Positions 1 to 6,377 of a stretch of DNA of 26,756 nucleotides are shown here, piece by piece (position 1 is the stretch's first letter; each line of letters begins with the position of its first letter). This DNA comes from CAZFCK01 sp964517355 (GTDB lineage: Bacteria; Desulfobacterota; Desulfovibrionia; Desulfovibrionales; Desulfovibrionaceae): positions 1 to 26,756 of the forward strand of contig CAZFCK010000039.1 of assembly GCA_964517355.1 (NCBI GenBank), given 5' to 3'. The position numbers and the translations under genes are program-made. The notes beneath the pieces are model-generated. The model was not told where the DNA came from, did no database searches, and worked only from the letters and a program-made list of their open reading frames with translations.

Positions 1-46
1 TGGGCGCGGTCGTATCGCGCCTTAGGGATGAAGATAGCAGCGCTGG
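1..46. repeat. Dispersed repeat R3, copy 1 (46 bp)
   Basis: These 46 bases recur without a mismatch at 19451-19496, and a related version with a much better palindrome lies at 19284-19326. The core is a short inverted repeat, GGCGCG and CGCGCC around a 7-nt loop. This copy sits about 35 nt beyond the stop codon of the kinase gene, so like the other copies it marks a gene 3' end. It may continue to the left of the window. Confidence 0.8.
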
Positions 47-80
47 TTTCCCCCCCGGCATTCAGAGCGCGAAACCGGCT

Positions 81-2231
81 TCAATCGTCCAGCAACGGTT
101 GCATGTTTCCTGGAGAGGGCCGTTCGTCTCCGGTCCCGGACGCGCGTTGCGCCCCCTCATCCTTCCAGCTTGTGCCGGTGATCAGTTTGTAGAGCTGTCT
201 GGCCGGCTGCAACGAAGGATCGAGGTGCAAGACATGCAGCACGCGCTCCAGGGCTTCGTCGTGTTTCAGGCTTGACGCGAGAACACGGGCCAGATTGTAC
301 TGTACGCGCGCATTTTCGGGCTCGGCTTCCAGCGCCTTGCGGTAGGCGTACGTGGCTCCTGAAAAATCGTTCTGCTTGCGCAAAGCCACTCCCAGCGTAT
401 TGAAGGGATTGGGAATATGGCTTTTGCTTTTAACGATGTTCACGAACAACTGCTTTGTTTCCTCCAGCCGAGTGAGCCTGGCCAGCATGCGCGCGGCGAA
501 CAGATTGGCGACCTTGGCCTTTTTGGCCTGCCCTTGGGCGCTCCGGACTGCTGCCTGCCCCTTGCTTGATTCCATTGCCAACAGGATGATTCTGGCCGCG
601 CGCTTGAAGGCCACCATGGCTTCGCCGAAATTGTTCTCCAGAAGCATGCAGAATCCGGATTCATAGTAATCCCGAGGTTCTTCGACCATTCTGCCGGCAG
701 CCTGATATGATTCCAAGGCCTCGCCCAGCTTGCCCTTGCGCAACAGGACCTGCGCCTGCCGCAACCGGTTTTGCTCCACCCCGTAAAAGCTCGTGATTTG
801 CCAGAGCTGAAGAAACTGCCGCGCCATATCCTCTTCAGATATGGGGCGTTTGAGAAACCCGGCCGCACCCTGAGATATGGCGTCCAGCACATAGCCGCGC
901 TCCGCTGCGTGCGCGGTGAGCACCACGGGTAGAAGACGCTGGTGCTGGCTCGCGTAATGCAGGAAGGACAGACCCGCCATGTCGCGCAGCCCCGCGTCGC
1001 AAAGCACCACGTCCACCTGGTTGTCGCGCAGGTACCGCAAGGCCTGACGCCCCCGCGCGAACGCCTTGAACTCCCGCGACCCCGATGCCGCGAGTTTGGC
1101 GCAATCGCCGCGCACGTGCTCCACGTTGTCCGACACCACCACAACATGTCCGTAACCGCCTGGCCGTTCGTCATGACGCGCATTTTCCATCATGCGCCGC
1201 TGCGCGGCCTCGTCTATGTACAGCAAAAACGGCTCCGTGGTCCGGTGCGCCGTCTCGCTGGAGGGCATGCCTTCCGGCTGCTGTTTTACGACGTTTTCCA
1301 GGGGCGGCGTTCCGTCCCCCGGTCGCGTGTCCTCCACGTCGAGCAGCATGTCCCGCCATTGAGCCACGGTTTGCGGCCTGTCCTTTTCCAAAACCGACAA
1401 CGCTTTGTCCACGGCCTGGAGAAACTGCCGCGAATAACGCCCCAACCCAATGGTGGCCGCGGGCGTCAAGGGATCGTTCTGCCCGCTCAGGGCCGAACTG
1501 GTGCGCAACGCGGACTCGCAGGGCGCTTCTCCGGTTATGGCGCGGTACAACACCCCGCCGAAGGCGTAAATATCCGTCCAGGGTCCCTGATCGTCCGCCG
1601 TGCTGTAATATTGCTCCAGGGGCGAATAACCGGGCGTCAGCAACGTGGTCAGCGCGCGCGAGCGATTGCCCATGGCGTTGCGCGCCGCGCCGAAATCGAT
1701 GAGCACCGGAGTGCCGTCGTCGCGGATAACGATATTTTCGGGTTTGATGTCGCGATGAATGAACCCCTGGCCATGCAGCTCTTCAAGACCCGACAGCAGG
1801 GGCAGGACAATGGCCTTGAGCTCGCGCTCTTCCAGAGTTCTGCGCTGGTCCAGAATTTCCGCGAGATTGCGCCCCTTTTCAAAATCCATGGCCATGTAGG
1901 CCGTTTCATTGGCCTCGAAAAGCGTGAGCACGCGCACGATGTTGGGATGTCTGAACTGGGCGAGGATCTGCGCTTCCAGCAGGAAACGGCTCTTTCCCCA
2001 ATCGAAATGCTTCTTCATGCCCTCGGCGCGCACCACGACCCGGTTGTCGGGCAAACGCCTGGCCACTTCATTGGGAAAATATTCCTTGAGCGCGATAAGC
2101 TGCTTGAGGTTACGGTCCTTGGCCAGGTAGGTGATGCCGAATCCACCCACACCCAAAACAGCCTGAATCTCATAGGGCTGCAAAACCACCCCGGTTTCAA
2201 GCGCTTCTTTGCCGTACTCACTGGGGGGCAT
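81..2231 (-). CDS. Ser/Thr protein kinase fused to a receiver-like domain and TPR repeats
   Basis: A 716-residue protein with three parts. Residues about 20-300 are a eukaryotic-like (Hanks-type) kinase domain: glycine loop GVGGFG at 27-32, ATP-binding lysine in ALKE (K49), catalytic loop HRDIKPEN (159-166), DFG motif at 179-181 and a conserved D220. All catalytic residues are present. Residues about 362-478 look like a two-component receiver domain with candidate phospho-acceptor D412, T439 and K461, although the usual N-terminal acidic pair is reduced to one residue (D368). Residues about 490-690 contain tetratricopeptide repeats. No membrane segment is visible, so it is probably cytoplasmic. 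AGGAGG lies 5 nt before the ATG, which fixes the start. The substrate cannot be told from the sequence. It is divergent from the PilZ-type gene, so a link to c-di-GMP or surface signalling is possible but only inferred. Confidence 0.9.
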   Translation of the reverse strand: MPPSEYGKEALETGVVLQPYEIQAVLGVGGFGITYLAKDRNLKQLIALKEYFPNEVARRLPDNRVVVRAEGMKKHFDWGKSRFLLEAQILAQFRHPNIVRVLTLFEANETAYMAMDFEKGRNLAEILDQRRTLEERELKAIVLPLLSGLEELHGQGFIHRDIKPENIVIRDDGTPVLIDFGAARNAMGNRSRALTTLLTPGYSPLEQYYSTADDQGPWTDIYAFGGVLYRAITGEAPCESALRTSSALSGQNDPLTPAATIGLGRYSRQFLQAVDKALSVLEKDRPQTVAQWRDMLLDVEDTRPGDGTPPLENVVKQQPEGMPSSETAHRTTEPFLLYIDEAAQRRMMENARHDERPGGYGHVVVVSDNVEHVRGDCAKLAASGSREFKAFARGRQALRYLRDNQVDVVLCDAGLRDMAGLSFLHYASQHQRLLPVVLTAHAAERGYVLDAISQGAAGFLKRPISEEDMARQFLQLWQITSFYGVEQNRLRQAQVLLRKGKLGEALESYQAAGRMVEEPRDYYESGFCMLLENNFGEAMVAFKRAARIILLAMESSKGQAAVRSAQGQAKKAKVANLFAARMLARLTRLEETKQLFVNIVKSKSHIPNPFNTLGVALRKQNDFSGATYAYRKALEAEPENARVQYNLARVLASSLKHDEALERVLHVLHLDPSLQPARQLYKLITGTSWKDEGAQRASGTGDERPSPGNMQPLLDD

Positions 2232-2631
2232 TCCGGCCTCCTGCGGCCTGGGAAAGAGTGATGCTTACGCGCAGACAGCGCCCCCGGTGGGACTCCCATC
2301 GGAACCGCCATGGACATGAGCCGTACTATCCAACATTCCATCAGTAGCTCCAAAAAGCAAGATCAACGTGTCGCGGCGCTGTTACCCCACGCCGGCAGGC
2401 CCATTCTGGACAGAGCGCATCCGTATGCGTTATATATATTTTGTTATGGGAAAGGGATAACAACGATTCAACAAGACAGCCATGGACTGGGGCAGGCGGC
2501 CCTTGAGCGCGTTTTCGCCTTGAAGCAAAGCTTGCATCTGAAACACTATCCTATTGTTTCGGAAAATACAGAAGAGCAGCTGAACCTTTTCAAGGTTACC
2601 ATGCTCTAAAGCCCACGCAACGTAACAACTT
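2232..2631. other. Intergenic region between divergent kinase and PilZ-type genes
   Basis: This 400-bp gap has no convincing gene. It contains an AT-rich island (about 2427-2450) with alternating TA steps that could supply promoters for either flanking gene; a TTGTTA at 2458-2463 on the minus strand is a possible -35 box for the kinase, but its spacing to the best -10 is 19 nt. Repeat R1 (2507-2607) fills the part next to the PilZ gene. Open frames crossing the gap have no recognisable domain. Confidence 0.5.
2507..2607 (+). repeat. Dispersed two-hairpin repeat R1, copy E
   Basis: This is one of five copies in the window. It has the R1 landmarks in order: TTTTCGCCTTGAAGCAA, then a hairpin of CTGAAACA (2538-2545) with TGTTTCGG (2555-2562), then an outer pair AGAGCA (2573-2578) with TGCTCT (2602-2607) enclosing a perfect AACCTT/AAGGTT hairpin. 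It ends 24 nt before the PilZ gene start and would lie in that gene's leader RNA. Confidence 0.8.
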
Positions 2632-3111
2632 ATGGAAATCGCTCGTGAAGGCGACCACTCCACCTTTTATGTGGATGTAAGCGGCAGAGCCACGCTCATT
2701 TGCCCCTCGTGCCATAAAAAGAAGGTGCTCGACGCGCAACCGTACAAGGGCGTGGACGCTCCGTTGCGCGTGAATTGCGCCTGCGGACAAAGCTTTTTCT
2801 GCCTCTTTGAATACCGGAAGAACTACATCAAAATGGTGGGACTGGAAGGCGCGTTCGTTAACCCCAAGACCGGGGAGAAAGGCGATATCCGGATCTCGCG
2901 CCTGTCCATAGAAGGCGTGGAGTTCTCACTGAATGACTTCGCCGACGTGGAACACGGGCAAACCCTGGCGCTCTCCTTCACTTTGGACAACGCCATGCGG
3001 ACACCCGTGGAGCGCAACATCAAAGTCACCTCCGTGAAAAACGGACGTGTGGGCGCCATGTTCATCGGCACCGTGCGCAACAAGACCGTCGGGTTCTACC
3101 TCATGCCCTAA
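2632..3111 (+). CDS. PilZ-like domain protein with an N-terminal cysteine (zinc-ribbon-like) motif
   Basis: A 159-residue soluble protein. The first 55 residues carry CPSC (C24, C27) and CAC (C49, C51), a CxxC...CxC arrangement expected to bind a metal, probably zinc. The remainder reads as a PilZ-type beta barrel: a basic YRKNYIK stretch at 61-67 stands where the RxxxR motif is expected, and RLSIEG (90-95) resembles the (D/N)xSxxG motif. Both are degenerate (no second arginine, R in place of D/N), so c-di-GMP binding is uncertain. The ATG at 2632 follows an in-frame stop at 2623 and has no clear Shine-Dalgarno sequence; no later ATG would keep the cysteine motif. Repeat R1 lies directly upstream and repeat R2 directly downstream. 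It could be a c-di-GMP effector or a structural relative; partner genes are not visible. Confidence 0.8.
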   Translation: MEIAREGDHSTFYVDVSGRATLICPSCHKKKVLDAQPYKGVDAPLRVNCACGQSFFCLFEYRKNYIKMVGLEGAFVNPKTGEKGDIRISRLSIEGVEFSLNDFADVEHGQTLALSFTLDNAMRTPVERNIKVTSVKNGRVGAMFIGTVRNKTVGFYLMP

Positions 3112-3114
3112 CGG

Positions 3115-3144
3115 CTTAAGAACCTTTCGAAAAAGGTTCTTAAG
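3115..3144. repeat. Repeat R2 hairpin, copy 1 (terminator-like)
   Basis: CTTAAGAACCTTT and AAAGGTTCTTAAG form a perfect 13-bp stem with a CGAA loop, beginning 3 nt after the PilZ-type stop codon. It has no T-run on either side, so it is not a textbook intrinsic terminator, but its place right after a gene suggests a role in 3'-end formation or RNA stability. Related hairpins lie at 4223-4251, 19150-19179 and 26558-26588. Confidence 0.75.
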
Positions 3145-3235
3145 GAAGCACTGATTAAAGACTTGTCAGGTTTTTCCGGGGGGAAACCTTTCTGGAGAAA
3201 GGTTTCCCCCTCTCGCACGTTCTTTTCACAACAAC
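3145..3235. repeat. Repeat R4/R5, copy 1, with a 15-bp hairpin
   Basis: Bases 3145-3210 match the reverse complement of about 19506-19571 almost throughout, differing at a few positions. The module contains a perfect inverted repeat, GGGGAAACCTTTCT (3180-3193) with AGAAAGGTTTCCCC (3196-3209). Bases 3201-3235 continue into a diverged form of the R5 module seen at 19236-19275 (reverse complement). It fills the space between the convergent PilZ-type and trmJ genes. Confidence 0.7.
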
Positions 3236-3262
3236 GCCGGAGGCATTGTCGTTTCAAAGATT

Positions 3263-3367
3263 AGAGCATCTCACGCTTGAAAAGCGCTAGATGCTCTTAT
3301 GCATTTCCCTGGAACAATTGGAAATTGTTTCAGGGGAGAGTCTTGTTTCAAGGCGAAAATGCGCTAA
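3263..3367 (-). repeat. Dispersed two-hairpin repeat R1, copy C
   Basis: An inverted-orientation R1 copy. AGAGCATCT (3263-3271) pairs with AGATGCTCT (3289-3297) with a further ACGCTT/AAGCG inner stem. CTGGAACAATT and AATTGTTTCAG form the second hairpin, followed by CTTGTTTCAAGGCGAAAA. The end of the element overlaps the stop codon of the trmJ-like gene (3364-3366), so it would form the 3' end of that mRNA. Confidence 0.85.
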
Positions 3368-4152
3368 TTGCTTTCGGCTTCCGTCTCGTCCCGTTTTTGC
3401 AGCGCCGTTGGTTCGATGCCGGCCTTGCCGGCGATCCATTGCATTTGCCGGCAAATGCCCATGAGCAGGTTGAATTCGTTGCGCTTCAGGGGAACGCGCT
3501 GCAGGAAGCGCTGCACCGGCAACATCCAGTAATCCGTGTTGGCGTCCTTGATGAAATCCACGGCCACAAGGGTCTGCTCCAGCGTGGCGTACAGTGCCTG
3601 CTGTTCCTTTTGCGTGATGGGGCGGGAGGGCGTCGGCCCGGCGGGACGGAAAGGTCCTGCGCCGGGCGCGTGCTTGAAGCACTCATAAAGCACGATGAGC
3701 ACGGCTTGCGCCAGGTTTATGGAACTGGCCTCCAGAGCCGTGGGAATGCGGAGGAGCTTGCCGCAGAGCGGAATGTCCTCGTTGGTCAGGCCGCGGTCTT
3801 CCGGCCCGAACACCACGGCCACGTCGAGCCCCTCGCCGAGCTGCCTCCCGATTTCCGGAGCGGCCTGGGCAGGCGTGACCACGCCCTTGCGCCAGCCTCC
3901 CGTGCGCGCCGTGGTGCCGTAGACCATATTCACCTCGGCAAGGGCGTCCGCCAGACTCGCCTCCACGCGCATGCGCTGCAACACCTCCGCGCCCTTGGGC
4001 GTGGCCAGGGCCAGAGCCGCGTCCATATTCCAGCGCTGCGGCTCCACAACCACCAGGTTGGGGCAGCCCATGTTGGCGCAGGCCCGCGCCGCGGCGCCCA
4101 CGTTTTCCGGAAACTTGGGACGCACTAAAACAATACTGAGACCTTCAAGCAT
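3364..4152 (-). CDS. trmJ: TrmJ-like SPOUT tRNA (cytidine/uridine-2'-O-)methyltransferase
   Basis: A 262-residue SPOUT/TrmH-family RNA methyltransferase, predicted to use S-adenosylmethionine to 2'-O-methylate tRNA, most likely position 32. The family's three motifs are present: PENVGAAAR (motif 1, N17 and R23 with numbering from the chosen start), VFGPEDRGLTNED (about 114-126, motif 2) and SSINLAQAV (about 143-151, motif 3). The trefoil-knot domain is N-terminal and an alpha-helical tail follows, as in TrmJ. The ATG at 4152 is preferred because GAGG lies 8 nt before it; a GTG three codons upstream (4161) is possible. The gene stands alone, more than 300 nt downstream of the DUF456 operon end, with an R1 copy on each side. 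The exact target nucleotide is inferred from family only. Confidence 0.88.
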   Translation of the reverse strand: MLEGLSIVLVRPKFPENVGAAARACANMGCPNLVVVEPQRWNMDAALALATPKGAEVLQRMRVEASLADALAEVNMVYGTTARTGGWRKGVVTPAQAAPEIGRQLGEGLDVAVVFGPEDRGLTNEDIPLCGKLLRIPTALEASSINLAQAVLIVLYECFKHAPGAGPFRPAGPTPSRPITQKEQQALYATLEQTLVAVDFIKDANTDYWMLPVQRFLQRVPLKRNEFNLLMGICRQMQWIAGKAGIEPTALQKRDETEAESN

Positions 4153-4222
4153 GATGCACACCTCTGCGCGGAGGGAAAAAGCCCGGACCAGGATTCAATT
4201 GAAAGAAGGATGTCTCCGGCGG

Positions 4223-4251
4223 CTTACGAGCCTTCAACAAAGGATCGTAAG
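4223..4251. repeat. Repeat R2 hairpin, copy 2
   Basis: CTTACGAGCCTT pairs with AAGGATCGTAAG (one mismatch) around a CAACA loop. It is preceded by TCCGGCGG and followed by AATCTC, the same flanks as the copies near 19150 and 26558. It lies upstream of trmJ, here not immediately behind a stop codon. Confidence 0.7.
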
Positions 4252-4290
4252 AATCTCAACAAGCTGCTGAATCAGCACAACTGATCAACT

Positions 4291-4394
4291 TAGCCCATTT
4301 TCGTCTTGAAACAAGACTCTCCCCTGAAACTATTTCCAATAATTTCAAGAAAATGCCTAAGAGCATCCAGAGTTTTTCAAGCTAAAGATGCTCT
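4291..4394 (+). repeat. Dispersed two-hairpin repeat R1, copy B
   Basis: It carries ATTTTCGTCTTGAAACAAG, then CTGAAACTATTTCC with a decayed second arm, then AGAGCATC ... GATGCTCT as the terminal hairpin. It faces the opposite way to the copy at 3263-3367, so trmJ lies between two inverted R1 copies about 0.9 kb apart. Confidence 0.8.
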
Positions 4395-4423
4395 AAAAAA
4401 TATACAAGTCGTTTTTCCGGCGT

Positions 4424-4468
4424 CCAGGGGCCTCCCCTGGTCGTCGTGCGGGCGCGAAAGCCCGCGAC
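4424..4468. terminator. Possible 3'-end hairpins of the rpsF-DUF456 operon
   Basis: There are two adjacent GC-rich inverted repeats: CCAGGGG/CCCCTGG around a 3-nt loop (4424-4440) and GCGGGC/GCCCGC around a GCGAAA loop (4448-4465). They lie about 50-90 nt beyond the DUF456 stop. Neither is followed by a T-run in the direction of the operon, so intrinsic termination is only a guess from stem strength and position. Confidence 0.35.
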
Positions 4469-4516
4469 GTTATTATTTTGTTTCTTCCAGTCCGAAAGTC
4501 GTCATCGTACGTCGCG

Positions 4517-5020
4517 CTAGGCCGGCCAGATGCGTACGGCGGTGAGGCCGAGCATGCCCATGCCCAGCCCCATTTTGATGGCCATGCCGAAGAATTTCCC
4601 CCAAAACGCGCCCCACGCCGCATGGCTGGCGTCGGAGGCGGAGCGCCCCTGCCCTACTTCCAGAATGTAGCATCCCGTATACGCGCCAAGCAACGCGCCG
4701 AGCACCGCGCCCAAACCGAAAAAAAACGGCGCGCCCACGATGGCGCCAAGGATGGCGCCGAGAATGCCGCCGAAGTTCCCGCGCCCCGTGCTGCCGAAGC
4801 GTTTCGCGCCGTAAGCCTGGGCGATGAACTCCGCGAGTTCGCCGAAAGCGGCGATTCCCACCAGGATGAGCACAAAGCTCCAAGGCATGGTCTCGGAATG
4901 GGCGAGTTTCCAGATCGTCACCAGCCCCAGCAGTATCCAGTTCGCGGGGAGGCTGAACACGTGCAGCAGCAGCACAAGCAACAGCAACAGGAGAAAAAGC
5001 AATGCCCATAGCGTGGCCAT
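4517..5020 (-). CDS. DUF456 family membrane protein
   Basis: A 167-residue, very hydrophobic protein with about four or five membrane segments: the first at residues 5-22, the second around 24-40, the third at about 47-62, and a long Gly/Ala-rich pair at about 83-117 with FGGILGAILGAIVGAPFF-type glycine zipper spacing. The LPANW near residue 24 and the E-rich turn after segment three fit DUF456 proteins. Function of that family is unknown. AGGGG lies 7 nt before the ATG, and the gap to the preceding paaK-like stop is 15 nt, so it is co-transcribed as the last gene of the operon. Residues about 125-140 lack long hydrophobic runs and may be a loop. Confidence 0.82.
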   Translation of the reverse strand: MATLWALLFLLLLLLVLLLHVFSLPANWILLGLVTIWKLAHSETMPWSFVLILVGIAAFGELAEFIAQAYGAKRFGSTGRGNFGGILGAILGAIVGAPFFFGLGAVLGALLGAYTGCYILEVGQGRSASDASHAAWGAFWGKFFGMAIKMGLGMGMLGLTAVRIWPA

Positions 5021-5035
5021 GGCCGCGCCCCTTGT

Positions 5036-6337
5036 TTATGTGGTTTTGGTTCTGTTGTCCTGAACCCGTTGCGCCTTGCCTTCGCTTTTGGGCAGCGAAT
5101 TGTGCTGCACCAGTTCGACGCGGGGCGTGACCAGCAGCTCGTCGCGCAATTTGGAGGCCACGCGCTTTTGCAGGCCGGAAAGCGCGCGCATGTCTTCCAC
5201 AAAGAATTCGTCCTTGATTTCCACCAGAACCTTGATCTGGTCTATGAACTTTTCCTGCTCAAGAACGATAAGGTAATTCTGCCCCACTTCGGGAATGGAG
5301 AGCAACACCTGCTCTATCTGCATGGGGTAGATGTTCACGCCCTTGATGATGATCATGTCGTCCGTGCGCCCGGCCATGCGGTCTATGCGGCGGTGCACTC
5401 TGCCGCAGGGGCACGGCCCGGGCAGCAAGCGCGTGAGGTCCCGCGTGCGGTAGCGCAGCAGGGGCATGCCTTCGCGGCACAGGGTGGTCAGCACCAGCTC
5501 GCCGATCTCACCCTCCCGTACGGGCTCGCCGGAATTCGGATCAAGCAATTCAAGGATGTAGGCGTCTTCCCAAAAATGCAAGCCGTTCTGGTAGTGGCAC
5601 TCAAAGGCCACACCCGGCCCGTTCATTTCGGAAAGACCATATGAATTGAAGGCCTTGAGGCCCAGCATCTCCTCAATGCGGCGGCGGGCCTCCTCGGTGT
5701 GCGGCTCCGCGCCGATCAAGGCCATGCGCAGGGGCAGATCCGTGGGCTCCAGCCCCTCGTTGCGCACGTATTCCGCCAGGTACAGCGCATACGAGGGAAT
5801 GATGTGCGCCACGGTGACGTTCAGATCGCGGATAAGCTTGATCTGGCGTTTGGTGTTGCCCGCGCCGGCCGGAATGGTCAGGCATCCCAGGCGTTCGGCG
5901 CCGTAATGGATGCCCAGGCCGCCGGTGAAGAGCCCATACCCGGCGATGTTCTGGAACACGTCCCAGGGGCGCATGCCCGCCATATGCATGCAACGGGCCA
6001 TGAGATCCGCCCAGGCGTTCAAGTCGTTCTGGGTGTGCATGATCACCGTGGGAGAACCGGTGGTGCCGCTGGAGGCGTGCAGGCGCACCATGCGCTCCTT
6101 GGGCATGGCCAAAAATTTGTCGGGATAACCGGCGCGCAAATCATCCTTGGTGGTCACGGGAATGCGCCGCAAATCGTCCAGGGTTTTGATATCCGCCGGA
6201 GTCAGACCCAGTTTTTTGAAGCGCTCCCCGTAGAAGGGGGAATGGGCGGCGCGTTCCACGACATTGCGCAAGCGCACAAGCTGTACGGCCTCGATCTGTT
6301 CACGACTGTAGGTTTCCGCTTCATGGAAACAGTCCAT
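5036..6337 (-). CDS. paaK: Phenylacetate-CoA ligase-like acyl-adenylating enzyme
   Basis: A 433-residue AMP-forming ligase of the PaaK type, expected to activate an aryl or aryl-acetic acid with ATP and CoA. Visible motifs (numbering from the chosen start): SSGTTGSPT (89-97, P-loop), SYGLSEMNGPG (232-242, adenylate binding), RYRTRD (295-300), a CPCGR segment (309-313) and the catalytic-type lysine in GKAQRV near the C-terminus (K421). An upstream in-frame ATG at 6388 lies inside the dnaB 3' end; the ATG at 6337 has AGGAGG 5 nt before it and is chosen. The gap to dnaB is 40 nt. Whether the natural substrate is phenylacetate, indoleacetate or another acid cannot be read from the sequence; no other paa genes are nearby. 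Confidence 0.9.
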   Translation of the reverse strand: MDCFHEAETYSREQIEAVQLVRLRNVVERAAHSPFYGERFKKLGLTPADIKTLDDLRRIPVTTKDDLRAGYPDKFLAMPKERMVRLHASSGTTGSPTVIMHTQNDLNAWADLMARCMHMAGMRPWDVFQNIAGYGLFTGGLGIHYGAERLGCLTIPAGAGNTKRQIKLIRDLNVTVAHIIPSYALYLAEYVRNEGLEPTDLPLRMALIGAEPHTEEARRRIEEMLGLKAFNSYGLSEMNGPGVAFECHYQNGLHFWEDAYILELLDPNSGEPVREGEIGELVLTTLCREGMPLLRYRTRDLTRLLPGPCPCGRVHRRIDRMAGRTDDMIIIKGVNIYPMQIEQVLLSIPEVGQNYLIVLEQEKFIDQIKVLVEIKDEFFVEDMRALSGLQKRVASKLRDELLVTPRVELVQHNSLPKSEGKAQRVQDNRTKTT

Positions 6338-6377
6338 GCAAACCTCCTCACACGCCGGGCCCGTGCCGGCGGACTCG

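Larger units (their letters stand above)
4162..4516. other. Intergenic region between trmJ and the DUF456 gene
   Basis: This 355-bp stretch contains no gene that can be supported. It is made up of the R2 hairpin (4223-4251), the R1 copy (4291-4394) and two GC-rich hairpins (4424-4440, 4448-4465) just beyond the DUF456 stop codon. The trmJ promoter should lie in the first 130 nt, but no convincing -35/-10 pair was found. Confidence 0.5.

Noticed and set aside
942..2261. Long plus-strand open frame antisense to the kinase gene
   Set aside because: The kinase frame has a full motif set and a strong ribosome-binding site; this frame is an effect of GC-rich codon use.
2310..2609. Possible small plus-strand gene ahead of the PilZ gene
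   Set aside because: Its second half is repeat R1, which recurs as non-coding DNA elsewhere in the window, and no ribosome-binding site is present.
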